Below are positions 53,307-63,465 of a DNA stretch of 64,000 nt, piece after piece. The translations under genes were made by a program, and so were the position numbers. The notes under the pieces are model-generated. The model saw nothing but the letters and a program-made list of their open reading frames with translations, was not told the origin of the DNA and did not search any database. The first letter of the stretch is position 1. Every line of letters begins with the position of its first letter. The stretch lies in the NCBI GenBank assembly GCA_041664345.1, contig JBAYKX010000027.1, forward strand, positions 1-64,000, written 5' to 3'. The stretch comes from GWE2-40-63 sp041664345. GTDB lineage: Bacteria; Bacteroidota; Bacteroidia; Bacteroidales; SZUA-534.

Positions 53307-54170
53307 ATGAAGCAGTTTCTTTTAATCATTGCCATAGCCTTATTAATGATATCCAGTTTGTTTTCGCAAGACAATGATATTTTAATAAGCATGCCAAAAG
53401 AAGTGAAAGCCGGGAATGAATTTCTTTTGATTGTAAGTTTTCCTCAGAACCACATGATTGGAGCCTCCCGGTTGCAATTACAGCTTCCAAATGGATTTAT
53501 TGCCGAAGCAAAAAAAAATGAAAACGCTGACTTTAAATTTGAAAATCAAAAGGCATCGTTTCAATGGCTCAGTTTCCCCCAGGATCAGATTGTTGAAGTT
53601 TCCATGAGTATTACGGTAGCACCTACAATGGAAGGATATTTTGTGGTTAAAGGCATTGCTAATTGGATATCGAATAAAGAATCGTTGCGGACTAATATAT
53701 ATCCTCAGGTTATTACGGTTCGAGCAGGCGATAAGAATGAAAATGAATTACAGAAAAGTTTTGAAAAAACCAAATTCACTTACGAAGAATTCAATTCCGC
53801 TGGAATTGCCTGCATACGACAGGTTCCTTTTGAAAAAAATGGAGAAGTTATTGTAAATATTATGGTAAGTAAAGGCGATTTGAATAAGTATGGCAAAATA
53901 CAGGAAACAATTCCAGTAGGTTATAAAGTAGAAAACATAAAAAGCCAAAAAGCTATTTTTGTTTATAATGAAAAACAAAATATTGTAAAATATATGTGGA
54001 TGTCAATGCCAGACAAACCTAAATTTTTGGTTTCCTATAAATTGATTCCAACGGAAGCAATTGATAAATCAAATCCATTTCTAATATTTGGCACTTTTTA
54101 TTACGCCGATAACAACAAAACCTTTACAATTGATATACTAGAGCGGGGAATAGAACTGGAAGGATACTAA
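53307..54170 (+). CDS. Secreted beta-rich protein of unknown function
   Basis: 287 residues. Signal peptide MKQFLLIIAIALLMISSLFSQ. The mature N-terminal half looks like a cohesin- or Ig-like sandwich (DILISMPKEVKAGNEFLLIV, GFIAEAKKNENADF, QASFQWLSFP-like, GYFVVKGIANWI). The second half has a similar fold (RQVPFEKNGEVIVNIMVSKG, GYKVENIKSQKAIFVYNEK). No lipobox or sorting domain is visible. It resembles the 'cell surface protein' genes near gliding and secretion loci in Bacteroidota, but I cannot assign a role. Confidence 0.75.
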   Translation: MKQFLLIIAIALLMISSLFSQDNDILISMPKEVKAGNEFLLIVSFPQNHMIGASRLQLQLPNGFIAEAKKNENADFKFENQKASFQWLSFPQDQIVEVSMSITVAPTMEGYFVVKGIANWISNKESLRTNIYPQVITVRAGDKNENELQKSFEKTKFTYEEFNSAGIACIRQVPFEKNGEVIVNIMVSKGDLNKYGKIQETIPVGYKVENIKSQKAIFVYNEKQNIVKYMWMSMPDKPKFLVSYKLIPTEAIDKSNPFLIFGTFYYADNNKTFTIDILERGIELEGY

Positions 54171-54190
54171 TCAACTTATATAAAAACGTT

Positions 54191-54748
54191 TTAAATGGTT
54201 AATTTAAAAAGTGTTAGCGAACAGTTGCATGGCGGATTTCCACATCTTATGCATCCATAATTTAGTTTTATACTTTCATCGTACCAATAATTAGGAATTA
54301 TTTCAACGTTTTTGAATCCGAATTTTTTGAGCTTTACTGTAAAATTAAAGCTTTTGCTCTCGGTCCAGGCCAAGTAGAAAAAAACCGTTGCCCCATACAA
54401 AGTTTTCATCTTTTCAATAGCTGCTAGTATCAAACTTGTTCCAAAACCTAGCTGCTGAAAATTAGGCTTAATAGCAATTGTTTTTATAATTCCATAAGGC
54501 AATGCAGCGTTATCAATCGTATAATTTAGATTCCTATTATTTAATTCGGCAACTTCCTTATTCCACAATGCAAAACAAAATCCTAAAATTTGCTTCTGAT
54601 GCACAACTTTTAAAAATACACCGGGTAATTCCAATGTTTTAGCTATCTGACTAACTGTTAAATAGTTTGAACCGAAACATTCATCCGCAATATTTTTTAT
54701 TGACCCGCAATCACTTTTACGAATTGGAACTAAATCATATTTTTCCAT
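54191..54748 (-). CDS. GNAT N-acetyltransferase with C-terminal cysteine cluster
   Basis: 185 residues. The GNAT core runs from LVPIRKSDCGSIKNIADECF to IKTIAIKPNFQQLGFGTSLI, where QQLGFG occupies the acetyl-CoA pyrophosphate loop (Q/RxxGxG/A). The last 20 residues (CIRCGNPPCNCS) carry a C-x2-C-x4-C-x-C cluster not usual in the family; it could bind metal. Substrate unknown. Convergent with the preceding gene. Confidence 0.85.
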   Translation of the reverse strand: MEKYDLVPIRKSDCGSIKNIADECFGSNYLTVSQIAKTLELPGVFLKVVHQKQILGFCFALWNKEVAELNNRNLNYTIDNAALPYGIIKTIAIKPNFQQLGFGTSLILAAIEKMKTLYGATVFFYLAWTESKSFNFTVKLKKFGFKNVEIIPNYWYDESIKLNYGCIRCGNPPCNCSLTLFKLTI

Positions 54749-54811
54749 CTAATAAAATTAGTTTTATATTAAATTGAAGTGCAGGCTCAAATTATAAAAT
54801 GAATGCATTAT

Positions 54812-54845
54812 AAAAAAACCAGACTATAAATAATCTGGTTTTTTT
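54812..54845 (-). terminator. Terminator of clpC
   Basis: aaaaaaaccaga (54812-54823) pairs with tctggttttttt (54834-54845), a 12-bp stem with U-run on either strand, 17 nt past the clpC stop. Confidence 0.88.
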
Positions 54846-54861
54846 GATCTTTTAATTCTCT

Positions 54862-57422
54862 TTATTCTTCTGAATCGGAATCATCTTCAACATCAACAGT
54901 ACTTGTGGCTTTTCGTGAGTTTTCAATTTTAAACTTCACTTTATCCGCTTTTTTATCATACGATACTGATATCACATCGCCTTCTAGCATTTCAGCTCTT
55001 AAAATGACTTCAGCCATTTCATCTTCCAAATACTTTTGAATAGCTCTTTTTAATGGACGGGCACCATATTGTACATCATATCCTTTTTCAGCAATAAAAT
55101 CTTTTGCTTTGGGCGATATCCGAAGTTTATACCCTAACTGTTCTACGCGCTGATACAAACCTTTCAACTCAATATCAATAATTAAATGGATGTGTTCTTT
55201 TGTTAGCTGATTAAACATTACCACATCATCAATCAGGTTTAAAAATTCAGGGGCAAAAGCATTTTTAAGTGCTTTTTCAATGATACCTTTAGCTATTTCA
55301 TTGGATGACTGCTGTTTTGTTGTTGTATTAAAACCTACTCCAGCACCAAAATCCTTTAACATTTTGGTACCAATATTTGAGGTCATTATAATTATTGTAT
55401 TTCTGAAATCAATTCTGCGTCCCAAACTATCTGTTAACCTTCCTTCATCCAAAACTTGGAGTAATAAATGGAATACATCAGGATGCGCTTTTTCAATTTC
55501 ATCGAGCAATACCACTGAATACGGTTTTCTCCTGACTTTCTCTGTTAATTGGCCTCCTTCTTCATAACCAACATATCCGGGAGGTGCACCAACCAATCTT
55601 GAAACTGAAAATTTTTCCATGTATTCACTCATGTCAACACGAATTAGATTGTCTTTGCTATCAAACAGGTATTGAGCCAATACTTTAGCTAATTGTGTTT
55701 TTCCAACACCGGTAGGACCTAAGAAAATAAAGGTTCCAATGGGTTTATTCGGATCTTTAAGTCCGGCACGGTTGCGCTGAATTGACTTAACAATTTTTTC
55801 AATGGCCTCGTCTTGTCCAATAACTCCACCTTTAAGTTCTTGTGCCATTTTTAAAAGTCGTGAACCTTCTGCTTGAGCAATCCTTTGAACCGGAACTCCG
55901 GTCATCATGGCAACTACCTCTGCCACATTTTCAGAATTTACTGTTTCACGGTGTTTAATCAAATCATTTTCCCATTTGTTTTTCTCGTTTTCCAGATTTT
56001 CCAGTAATTTCTTTTCAGTATCTCTAAAACTAGCCGCCATTTCAAAGTTTTGACTTTTAACGGCGTGTATTTTCTTCTCACGTACTTCTTCAATTTCCTT
56101 TTCCAACTCTTCAATACGTTGTGGTACTTTTATATTCGAAATATGAACCCTAGAACCGGATTCATCCATGGCATCAATTGCTTTATCTGGCAAATGACGG
56201 TCAGAAATGTACCGATTTGTTAATTTAACGCAGGCCTCAATAGCATCCGCAGTATAGTTCACATTATGATGTTCTTCGTACCTACTTTTTATATTGTTGA
56301 GAATTTCAATGGTCTCTTCAGCTGAAGTTGGATCAACCATAACTTTCTGAAAACGCCGTTCCAAAGCACCATCTTTTTCAATAAACTGACGGTATTCGTT
56401 CAAAGTAGTTGCTCCAATACATTGTATTTCACCTCGGGCTAATGCAGGCTTAAGCATATTTGCGGCATCTAAAGAACCAGTGGCACCTCCTGCACCAACA
56501 ATAGTGTGTATTTCATCAATAAATAAAATTACATTATCGTTTTTCGACAGCTCATTAAGTATTGCTTTCATCCGTTCTTCAAATTGTCCTCGATATTTTG
56601 TACCTGCTACAATTGAGGCTAAATCCAAAGCAATAATCCTTTTGCCAAACAAAATCCGGGATACTTTTTTTTGTATAATCCGAATAGCCATACCTTCAGC
56701 AATTGCTGATTTTCCAACTCCGGGTTCACCTATTAATACAGGGTTATTTTTTTTCCTCCTACTTAATATCTGAGCCAATCGTTCAATTTCAATTTCCCTA
56801 CCAACAATAGGATCTAAACGGTTCTCTTCGGCGGCTTTGGTTAAATCGACTCCAAAATTGTCGAGCACTGGAGTTTCCGAAGTCGATTTTGGTGCATTAG
56901 CCTGAGGATTTGCATGTCCCTCATGACGTCCACCAAAATCATCATCATCATCGTCGTTATTAAAATTATGTTCTGCCATACCTTTGGTTTGCTCTTTTTG
57001 CATCATCGATTTAACATTTTCGTAAGATACTTCGTATTCCGTAAGTGTAATGGTAGCCAAACTTGTTTCATCTCTTAAGATAGCCAACAATAAATGACCC
57101 GTATTTACCGATTCATTTTTCATAGCCCGTGCCTCCAAATAAACAACTTTCAACGCATTTTCAGCACTTTTAAGTAATGGAATATTCTCCTTATCATTTA
57201 TAGCTTTTTCACCTTTTGATCGGATTTTTGTTTCCATCGCTTTTTTAACATCAAACAAGTCTAAACCCAGTGATATTAATGTTTCAATGGCTAGTCCTCC
57301 CCTTCACGGAGCATTCCTAGGAATATATGTTCAGTACCTATGTGATTGTTATTTAATCTTATCGCTTCTTCTTTACTGTAAGCTAAGATATCTTTCATTT
57401 TTTGAGAAAATTTAGAATCCAT
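54862..57422 (-). CDS. clpC: ClpC-type AAA+ chaperone, frame break near 57294
   Basis: About 852 residues once repaired. ATG 57422 starts MDSKFSQKMKDILAYSKEEA and HIGTEHIFLGMLREGE, the first half of the Clp_N repeat; a one-base loss then shifts the frame to LAIETLISLGLDLFDVKKAM. One more base in the GG or C run at 57294-57297 would restore it. D1 has GEPGVGKS; the middle domain holds a UVR motif (AVKSQNFEMAASFRDTEKKL), the ClpC hallmark; D2 has GPTGVGKTQ and a VLLDEIEKAHPD Walker B; the C-terminus is acidic. It unfolds proteins for ClpP. No ctsR or mcsAB neighbours exist here, as expected outside Firmicutes. Confidence 0.9.
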
Positions 57423-57467
57423 CGTATGTTTGAATTGATTTAGGGTTTCGAATTTCAATTAATGTAC

Positions 57468-57475
57468 CAAAAATA
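57468..57475 (-). promoter_or_regulatory. Candidate clpC promoter -7
   Basis: Minus-strand TATTTTTG, exact match; a TTG lies 23 bp upstream, somewhat far. 45 nt before the clpC start. Confidence 0.4.
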
Positions 57476-57553
57476 ATTATTAATTAATAATTCCAGTACA
57501 ATTATAAACATTATTGTGTTGATAATTTATGCAAAAACCATTAAAGAACCCGA

Positions 57554-57578
57554 GTACTAAAGTCATTAATTTTAGTAC
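57554..57578. promoter_or_regulatory. Inverted repeat in the clpC-gyrA intergenic region
   Basis: gtactaaa (57554-57561) and tttagtac (57571-57578) form 8-bp inverted arms around 9 nt, ending next to the imperfect -7 TACCTTTA upstream of gyrA. It could be an operator or a leader hairpin. Confidence 0.4.
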
Positions 57579-57628
57579 CTTTAGTCGCTTAAAAAAAATA
57601 CATATTGCTAAATCAAAATATATTATAA

Positions 57629-60142
57629 ATGGCTGACGGAGAGAAAATTATTAAAATCAATATTGAGGAGGAGATGAAATCGTCCTACATCGACTATTCC
57701 ATGTCGGTGATTGTTGCCCGTGCTTTACCTGATGTACGCGATGGAATGAAACCTGTTCACCGCAGGGTTTTGTACGGAATGAGGGAATTAGGTGTTTTCG
57801 CAAACCGACCTTATAAAAAATCGGCACGTATTGTTGGAGAGGTACTTGGAAAGTACCATCCACATGGTGATACCTCTGTTTATTATGCAATGGTGCGGAT
57901 GGCTCAGGAATGGTCGTTGCGGTATCCATTGGTTGACGGGCAAGGTAACTTTGGTTCTGTTGATGGAGATAGTCCGGCGGCAATGCGTTATACTGAGGCA
58001 AGGCTTAAAAAAATTGCTGAGGAGATGCTAGCCGATTTAGATAAAGAAACCGTTGATTTTCAATTAAATTTTGATGATTCACTGGAAGAACCAACAGTAC
58101 TTCCGACTAAAATCCCCAATTTATTGATTAATGGAGCTTCGGGTATTGCCGTTGGTATGGCTACAAATATGCCGCCGCATAATCTTTCAGAAGTAATTGA
58201 CGCCTTGTGTGCAATAATCGATAACAGTGACATTACTACCGATGAGCTTATTCAAATTGTCAAAGCACCTGACTTTCCGACAGGAGGAATTATCTATGGT
58301 TACCAAGGAGTAAAAGATGCATTTGAAACCGGAAGAGGAAGAATTGTAATTAGAGGTCGTGCTGAAATTGAAGCTGCTGAACATGGTAAATCAAGAATTG
58401 TAATTACTGAAATTCCTTATATGGTAAATAAAGCCGAAATGATAATTAAAACGGCTGAATTGGTTAACGATAAAAAGATTGAAGGAATATCGAATGTAAA
58501 CGATGAATCGGATCGTAACGGGATGAGGGTAGTTTATGATTTAAAAAAAGAAGCCATTCCTCATGTGGTATTAAATAAATTATACAAATATACGGCACTC
58601 CAGACTTCATTTAGCGTGAATAACATTGCTTTGGTTGATGGACGTCCACAAATGCTAACTCTTAAGTTATTATTAGAAAAATTTATTGCGCACCGGCACG
58701 ATGTGGTGATTCGGCGAACTCAATTTGAATTGCGCAAAGCCGAAGAACGGGCTCATATTCTGGAAGGGTTAATTATTGCCAGCGATAATATTGACGAAGT
58801 AATCCGTATCATACGGGCATCAAAAACACCCGATGAAGCCCGCGAATCATTAATGGAAGCTTTCAATCTCAGTGATATTCAGTCAAGGGCTATTGTTGAA
58901 ATGCGTTTGCGTCAATTAACCGGTCTGGAACAAGACAAATTGCGTGCTGAATATGAAGATATCAAAAAATTGATTGAATATTTAAAAGAGGTACTTGCCA
59001 ATATTGACCTCAGAATGAAGATAATAAAGGATGAATTAATTGAAATTAAAGAAAAATATGGGGATGCCCGTAGAACTGAAATTGTTCCCGATGCCGAAGA
59101 ATTTAATCCCGAAGACTTTTACGCCGATGAAGAGGTAGTAATTACTATTTCGCACTTAGGCTATATTAAAAGGACCGCACTTTCAGAATTTAGAACACAA
59201 AGTAGGGGTGGAGTGGGCTCCAAAGGAAGTACAACCCGTGATACCGACTTTGTGGAGCATTTATATACTGCCAATATGCACAGTACCATGCTTTTCTTTA
59301 CTGAATTAGGTAAATGCTTTTGGTTAAAAGTTTATGAAATACCCGAGGGAACTAAAATTTCCAAAGGTAGAGCTATTCAAAACCTGCTACAGATTGATGG
59401 AGAAGATAATGTAAAAGCGTACATAAACGTAAAAACATTAGCTGATAAAGAATATATTGACAATCATTTTATTGTGCTTGCTACCAAAAATGGTATTATT
59501 AAAAAAACTAACCTTGAAGCATACAGCAGGCCTCGTCAAAATGGCGTTAATGCCATAACAATTCGTGAAGGGGATCAATTATTAGAAGCCCGTTTGACCA
59601 ATGGAAATCATGAAATCATTTTAGCGGTAAGGAGCGGAAAAGCCATCCGATTTAACGAAAAAGGAGTCCGTGCAATTGGACGAACCGCTTCTGGTGTTCG
59701 AGGTGTTTCACTGGCAGCCGGTGATTCCGTAATTGGAATGATCTGTATTGAAGGTGCCAGCGAAGATATCTTGGTGGTATCGGAAAACGGATACGGAAAA
59801 CGTTCCGATATTGATGATTACCGGATTACAAAACGAGGTGGTAAAGGAGTAAAAACACTAAATGTTACCGATAAAACCGGTGAATTAATTGCCATGAAAG
59901 GTGTTACCGATGAAAATGATCTGATGATTATTACCAAAAATGGATTGACCATACGATTGGCTGTTACTGAGCTCCGGGTTATGGGACGTGCCACTCAAGG
60001 GGTACGCCTGATAAACCTTAAAAAGGGCGATCAAATTGCAGCCATTGCCTACGTTGCAGCTGGTGATAAGGAAAATGAAGATGAAGTGGAATTTGATGGT
60101 GAAGAGGCTGGTTTTATAGCATCAGAAGAATCAGAAGATTAA
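57629..60142 (+). CDS. gyrA: DNA gyrase subunit A
   Basis: 837 residues. The catalytic tyrosine is Tyr121 in AAMRYTEARL. The quinolone-region loop reads KYHPHGDTSVYYAMV, so Thr82 and Tyr86 stand where E. coli has Ser83 and Asp87; this is a difference in alignment, not proof of resistance. The C-terminal domain forms a beta-pinwheel, with a GyrA-box variant KRGGKG near 735, so this is gyrase rather than topo IV. A short acidic tail ends the protein. It is divergent from clpC. Confidence 0.97.
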   Translation: MADGEKIIKINIEEEMKSSYIDYSMSVIVARALPDVRDGMKPVHRRVLYGMRELGVFANRPYKKSARIVGEVLGKYHPHGDTSVYYAMVRMAQEWSLRYPLVDGQGNFGSVDGDSPAAMRYTEARLKKIAEEMLADLDKETVDFQLNFDDSLEEPTVLPTKIPNLLINGASGIAVGMATNMPPHNLSEVIDALCAIIDNSDITTDELIQIVKAPDFPTGGIIYGYQGVKDAFETGRGRIVIRGRAEIEAAEHGKSRIVITEIPYMVNKAEMIIKTAELVNDKKIEGISNVNDESDRNGMRVVYDLKKEAIPHVVLNKLYKYTALQTSFSVNNIALVDGRPQMLTLKLLLEKFIAHRHDVVIRRTQFELRKAEERAHILEGLIIASDNIDEVIRIIRASKTPDEARESLMEAFNLSDIQSRAIVEMRLRQLTGLEQDKLRAEYEDIKKLIEYLKEVLANIDLRMKIIKDELIEIKEKYGDARRTEIVPDAEEFNPEDFYADEEVVITISHLGYIKRTALSEFRTQSRGGVGSKGSTTRDTDFVEHLYTANMHSTMLFFTELGKCFWLKVYEIPEGTKISKGRAIQNLLQIDGEDNVKAYINVKTLADKEYIDNHFIVLATKNGIIKKTNLEAYSRPRQNGVNAITIREGDQLLEARLTNGNHEIILAVRSGKAIRFNEKGVRAIGRTASGVRGVSLAAGDSVIGMICIEGASEDILVVSENGYGKRSDIDDYRITKRGGKGVKTLNVTDKTGELIAMKGVTDENDLMIITKNGLTIRLAVTELRVMGRATQGVRLINLKKGDQIAAIAYVAAGDKENEDEVEFDGEEAGFIASEESED

Positions 60143-60167
60143 TTATTATTTAAAATAATATTTATTT

Positions 60168-60175
60168 TATATTTG
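60168..60175 (+). promoter_or_regulatory. -7 element of the TPR gene
   Basis: TATATTTG, exact match to TAnnTTTG, 30 nt before the ATG at 60206. A distinct promoter after gyrA. Confidence 0.5.
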
Positions 60176-60205
60176 CGCCTTAAAAATTAACTAAAATTTT
60201 ATAAA

Positions 60206-61380
60206 ATGAAAAAACTTGCATTTTTACTTTCTTTTATGATGACTGTGTTGATGGTTTCAGCACAGAATTCTAAAGTTCCAAGTGCCATTAACTATTCAAA
60301 ACCACAGTACAACCAGCTTGATAAAGCAAAAGAAGCGATTGATGCCGCCCTTATTCATGAAAAAACAATGAATAGTGCTAAAGCATGGAAAGTTAGCGGT
60401 GATGTGTATTTGGCAATTGCACAAACCACTGATGAAAAATTTAAAACCCTTTGCGAAAATCCATTGCAGGTTTCTTTTGATTCATTCAAAAAAGCAACGG
60501 AATTGGATGTTAAAAACCAATTTTCGGCAGAGATTACCTTGCAGTTAATTAAACTTAGTGCTTTACGAATTAACACTGGAATTGCCTTTTTAACGACGGT
60601 AAATATGATAAAGCTTTTTATTCTTTTACCAACTCATTGGAAATTGATAAAATTGTAAGACCAGGAACCATTGATACGATGATTGTTTTTAATGCAGGAA
60701 TAGCTGCTGATAGAGCAAAAATGTATGATGAAGCAATTAAATATTACCGGATGACAGCTTCCTTAAGATATGAAGGTTCTAAAGTTTATGGTTTTATTGC
60801 AAGCATTGAGCGGGAACGCGGTGATACCAATGCTTTTGTAAATGTTCTTAAAGAAGGTATTGATTCCTTTCCAAATGATAATAGTGTTTTAATGGTAGAA
60901 TTAATTAATTACTACTTAATTAAAGATATGTCGGATTTGGCATTGGAATATTTGACAAAGGCTATTGATAAAGACTCGACCAATGCAACCTTTCATTTTG
61001 CTAAAGGAGCGTTGTACGATAAGCTAAAGGATTTTGAAAAAGCGAAAGTATCTTACGAAAGAGCCGTGGAAATCAAAAATGATTATTTCGATGCATATTA
61101 TAATTTAGGAGCTTTGTATTTTAATAAAGGAGCTGATATGCTGAAAGAAGCGAATAATATTCCTCCTAAAGAACAAAAGAGATATGATGCCGCTGTTATT
61201 GAGTCATTTAAAGAGCTAGAAAAAGCTTTACCATATTTGGAGCGGGCTCATGAAATTGATCCCAAAGAAAAGTCAACCATGCTTACATTAAAAGAGATTT
61301 ATTTTAAACTCCGAAATGATGAAGAAGAATACATGGTAAAATACCAACAAATAAATGACGAATTAAAAGCAATTGAATAA
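60206..61380 (+). CDS. Secreted TPR-repeat protein, frame break at a T-run near 60590
   Basis: About 391 residues when repaired. Signal peptide MKKLAFLLSFMMTVLMVSAQ. The frame as read stops at 60656, but from 60592 another frame reads FNDGKYDKAFYSFTNSLEID and continues to 61378. Adding one T to the T5 at 60587-60591 joins INTGIAF to FNDGKYD. Several TPRs are visible (KMYDEAIKYYRMTASLRYEG; DFEKAKVSYERAVEIKNDYF; YFDAYYNLGALYFNKGADML). It is likely a periplasmic adaptor. It follows gyrA by 63 bp but has its own promoter. Confidence 0.85.
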
Positions 61381-61388
61381 TTACAATG

Positions 61389-61417
61389 TAAGCCGGAAAA
61401 CCCCCGGCTTATTTTTA
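61389..61417 (+). terminator. Terminator of the TPR gene
   Basis: taagccgg (61389-61396) pairs with ccggctta (61404-61411), followed by a T5 run. Confidence 0.85.
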
Positions 61418-61551
61418 ATTTGTATTATTTAACATAATATATATTATCAGCTAACTATTTCTAAAATAAAATTCATCTAAAATTGACATTCTAATTGCTT
61501 TGATTTTAAATTTCTTAATTCATTGTAACCCTAAATCCTTAAAATATTCAA

Positions 61552-62319
61552 TTATTTAGTTGAGTTTATTTTTTGGTTCACTGCATTCGACTGTAGTTTC
61601 AAATAACCATCATCAGGAAAAAGTTTAAATCCAAATAACAAAACATCAGATGCTTCTTTTAAAGTTCCTTTGTTTATCAAAAACTCCGAATATTTCAAAA
61701 AACCACTAATAAGCCACGATTTTGTATCAGAGTTAAAAGTAATGGACTGATTTTTAATCATCTCTTGTAATTTATTTTTGGCTTGTTCCATACTTTTTGC
61801 GCCTTGACTTTGATTATTTGACATAATTTCATTAATTCCTGTGAAATATAATAAACCATAATCCGGTTCTCGATTCAGTTTATCCAGTTGTTTCGCAGCA
61901 ACAATTACTTTCCGGTAATCAGCTTTTTCAAATTGAGTGGTAATTTCCTTATTGAGTTCTACCTTTAAGAGATTTATAAATTCAATATTTTCCTCGTAAA
62001 GTTTACCTTCTTTATCTTTTTTAACAAACTTAGCTGCATATTTTAATGCTTGTTTATAACCGTCCTTATAATCTTCTTTAATTATGGGATCCTCTGAAAT
62101 TGAAAGCTGGTAATAACACATGGCTACATACAGATAAGGCTCAGCATCTATAGCATTGTCCTCTTTATAAGTGTAATTATCAGCTTTTAACAAGCAACTT
62201 TCATATTTACCTTGGCTATACAATTGAGCCAATTTTTTATATTCACTTTTAACTTCTTGTGCAATAGAACTTGACGAAATGGTAAAACCCAATAAACACA
62301 AACAAATTAATTTTCTCAT
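61552..62319 (-). CDS. Secreted helical-repeat protein of unknown function
   Basis: 255 residues. The signal peptide ends ISSSSIAQ. The rest is helical with TPR-like pairs (KLAQLYSQGKYESCLLKADN, YLYVAMCYYQLSI, FIEFINLLKVEL-like, LDKLNREPDYGLLYFTGI). I see no catalytic motif. It stands 98 bp after the following protein on the same strand, so the two may be co-transcribed. Confidence 0.78.
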   Translation of the reverse strand: MRKLICLCLLGFTISSSSIAQEVKSEYKKLAQLYSQGKYESCLLKADNYTYKEDNAIDAEPYLYVAMCYYQLSISEDPIIKEDYKDGYKQALKYAAKFVKKDKEGKLYEENIEFINLLKVELNKEITTQFEKADYRKVIVAAKQLDKLNREPDYGLLYFTGINEIMSNNQSQGAKSMEQAKNKLQEMIKNQSITFNSDTKSWLISGFLKYSEFLINKGTLKEASDVLLFGFKLFPDDGYLKLQSNAVNQKINSTK

Positions 62320-62416
62320 TGAACAATGTATTTAGTTTAAAAAAGTAACCCAATTTGCGAAAAAATAACCAACTTTCAAAAATACTTTTTTGACAAAAAC
62401 ACCTGTATATTAGATA

Positions 62417-63439
62417 TCACTGCTTTTTTGCAATCATTAATTTGTAATAAACTTCACTGATATTGCGGTATTGGTTTGGTTCATCCTCAATAAAGAAGAA
62501 CCTTCCCCCCCATTTATATTCCACTTTAATGTACACCAACGTGATATCATTTGAAGTTATGACCGTTCGGGTTACTCTCTTTCCTCCTATTTCCGGCGAT
62601 TCTACCAAATCGTGTAATCCTGTTTCATTTAACGAAGATTCCGGTTTTGTATCAATTTTTTTAGCTTCAACATTATCGGTTATACTCTTTTTTGAAGCTG
62701 CATTGTTGGGTGCTTCAGCTTGAATGGATTCTTCATTTTCAACGGTTTGAGTAACTGATTCCTTGTCGATATTTTCAACCGGTGTTTTTTCTTGTATGGT
62801 ATCTGTTTCAGCAGTTTGTTTTGCTTCTGGCTTTTTATCCTCTTTTACCGGCTGTTTTGTATCTTCTTCAATTTTCCTCACCTCATCATCATGCTTTTGC
62901 TTTATCTTGTCTTCTATTTCATCTATATGGCGTTGTATTTCCAGGTTATACTCCTTATCATAGTCAAAATCAATGAGCTTGGCATCGTATTTAATCTTTC
63001 CAACGGGATTGGTAAAAAACATGGTATCCACTTCGGGATAAGTCTTAAAAAGTGTTACATAGAAATCAAAATCGGGAATGGGCTCAAATTCCGGGTCCGA
63101 AGTAACATCGGAAGGAATATGAGTGCTGAAATCAACTTTTTTGGTAACATAGCCTGGTTTTTCGAACCAGAACAAGTACTGATGGTTCAATTGGAGGTTA
63201 AACTGAAATTTTCCATTGTCGGTTGGGGAAAAGTTGTCTATTTTCACACCATCTTGGTACAAAGTAATTTGGGTATTATCCAGGTTTCCCCATTCGACTT
63301 TCAATTTTCCAAAAGCTACAACCATTGATTTGTCCTGAGAATATAAATCGGAAAATGAAAGAATGATAATACCAACGACCAGTATTGTATTTCGGATGAG
63401 TTGAGCTATTTGTAAAAAAAAACAATTTATAAAAAACAT
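62417..63439 (-). CDS. Secreted carboxypeptidase-regulatory-like protein with disordered charged linker
   Basis: 340 residues from ATG 63439 (a TTG at 63469 overlaps the previous stop). A hydrophobic signal (TILVVGIIILSFSDLYSQ) precedes a beta-sandwich (KLKVEWGNLDNTQITLYQDG, FQFNLQLNHQYLFWFEKPGY) of the kind that decorates envelope proteins. Residues about 180-270 are acidic/basic and rich in Lys, Glu, Thr and Pro, so disordered. The C-terminus (TRTVITSNDITLVYIKVEYK, FFIEDEPNQYRNISEVYYKL) is a second small domain. Function unknown; it lies directly behind a dihydropyrimidinase gene. Confidence 0.78.
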   Translation of the reverse strand: MFFINCFFLQIAQLIRNTILVVGIIILSFSDLYSQDKSMVVAFGKLKVEWGNLDNTQITLYQDGVKIDNFSPTDNGKFQFNLQLNHQYLFWFEKPGYVTKKVDFSTHIPSDVTSDPEFEPIPDFDFYVTLFKTYPEVDTMFFTNPVGKIKYDAKLIDFDYDKEYNLEIQRHIDEIEDKIKQKHDDEVRKIEEDTKQPVKEDKKPEAKQTAETDTIQEKTPVENIDKESVTQTVENEESIQAEAPNNAASKKSITDNVEAKKIDTKPESSLNETGLHDLVESPEIGGKRVTRTVITSNDITLVYIKVEYKWGGRFFFIEDEPNQYRNISEVYYKLMIAKKQ

Positions 63440-63465
63440 AGTACTTTTTGCTTGAAAAACTATAT

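Noticed and set aside
57629..60142. Fluoroquinolone-resistance allele in gyrA
   Set aside because: Thr82/Tyr86 differ from E. coli, but the ancestral residues of this lineage are unknown from the window.
62463..63328. Several overlapping plus-strand open frames
   Set aside because: They are antisense shadows of the low-complexity, Lys/Glu-rich linker of the minus-strand protein.
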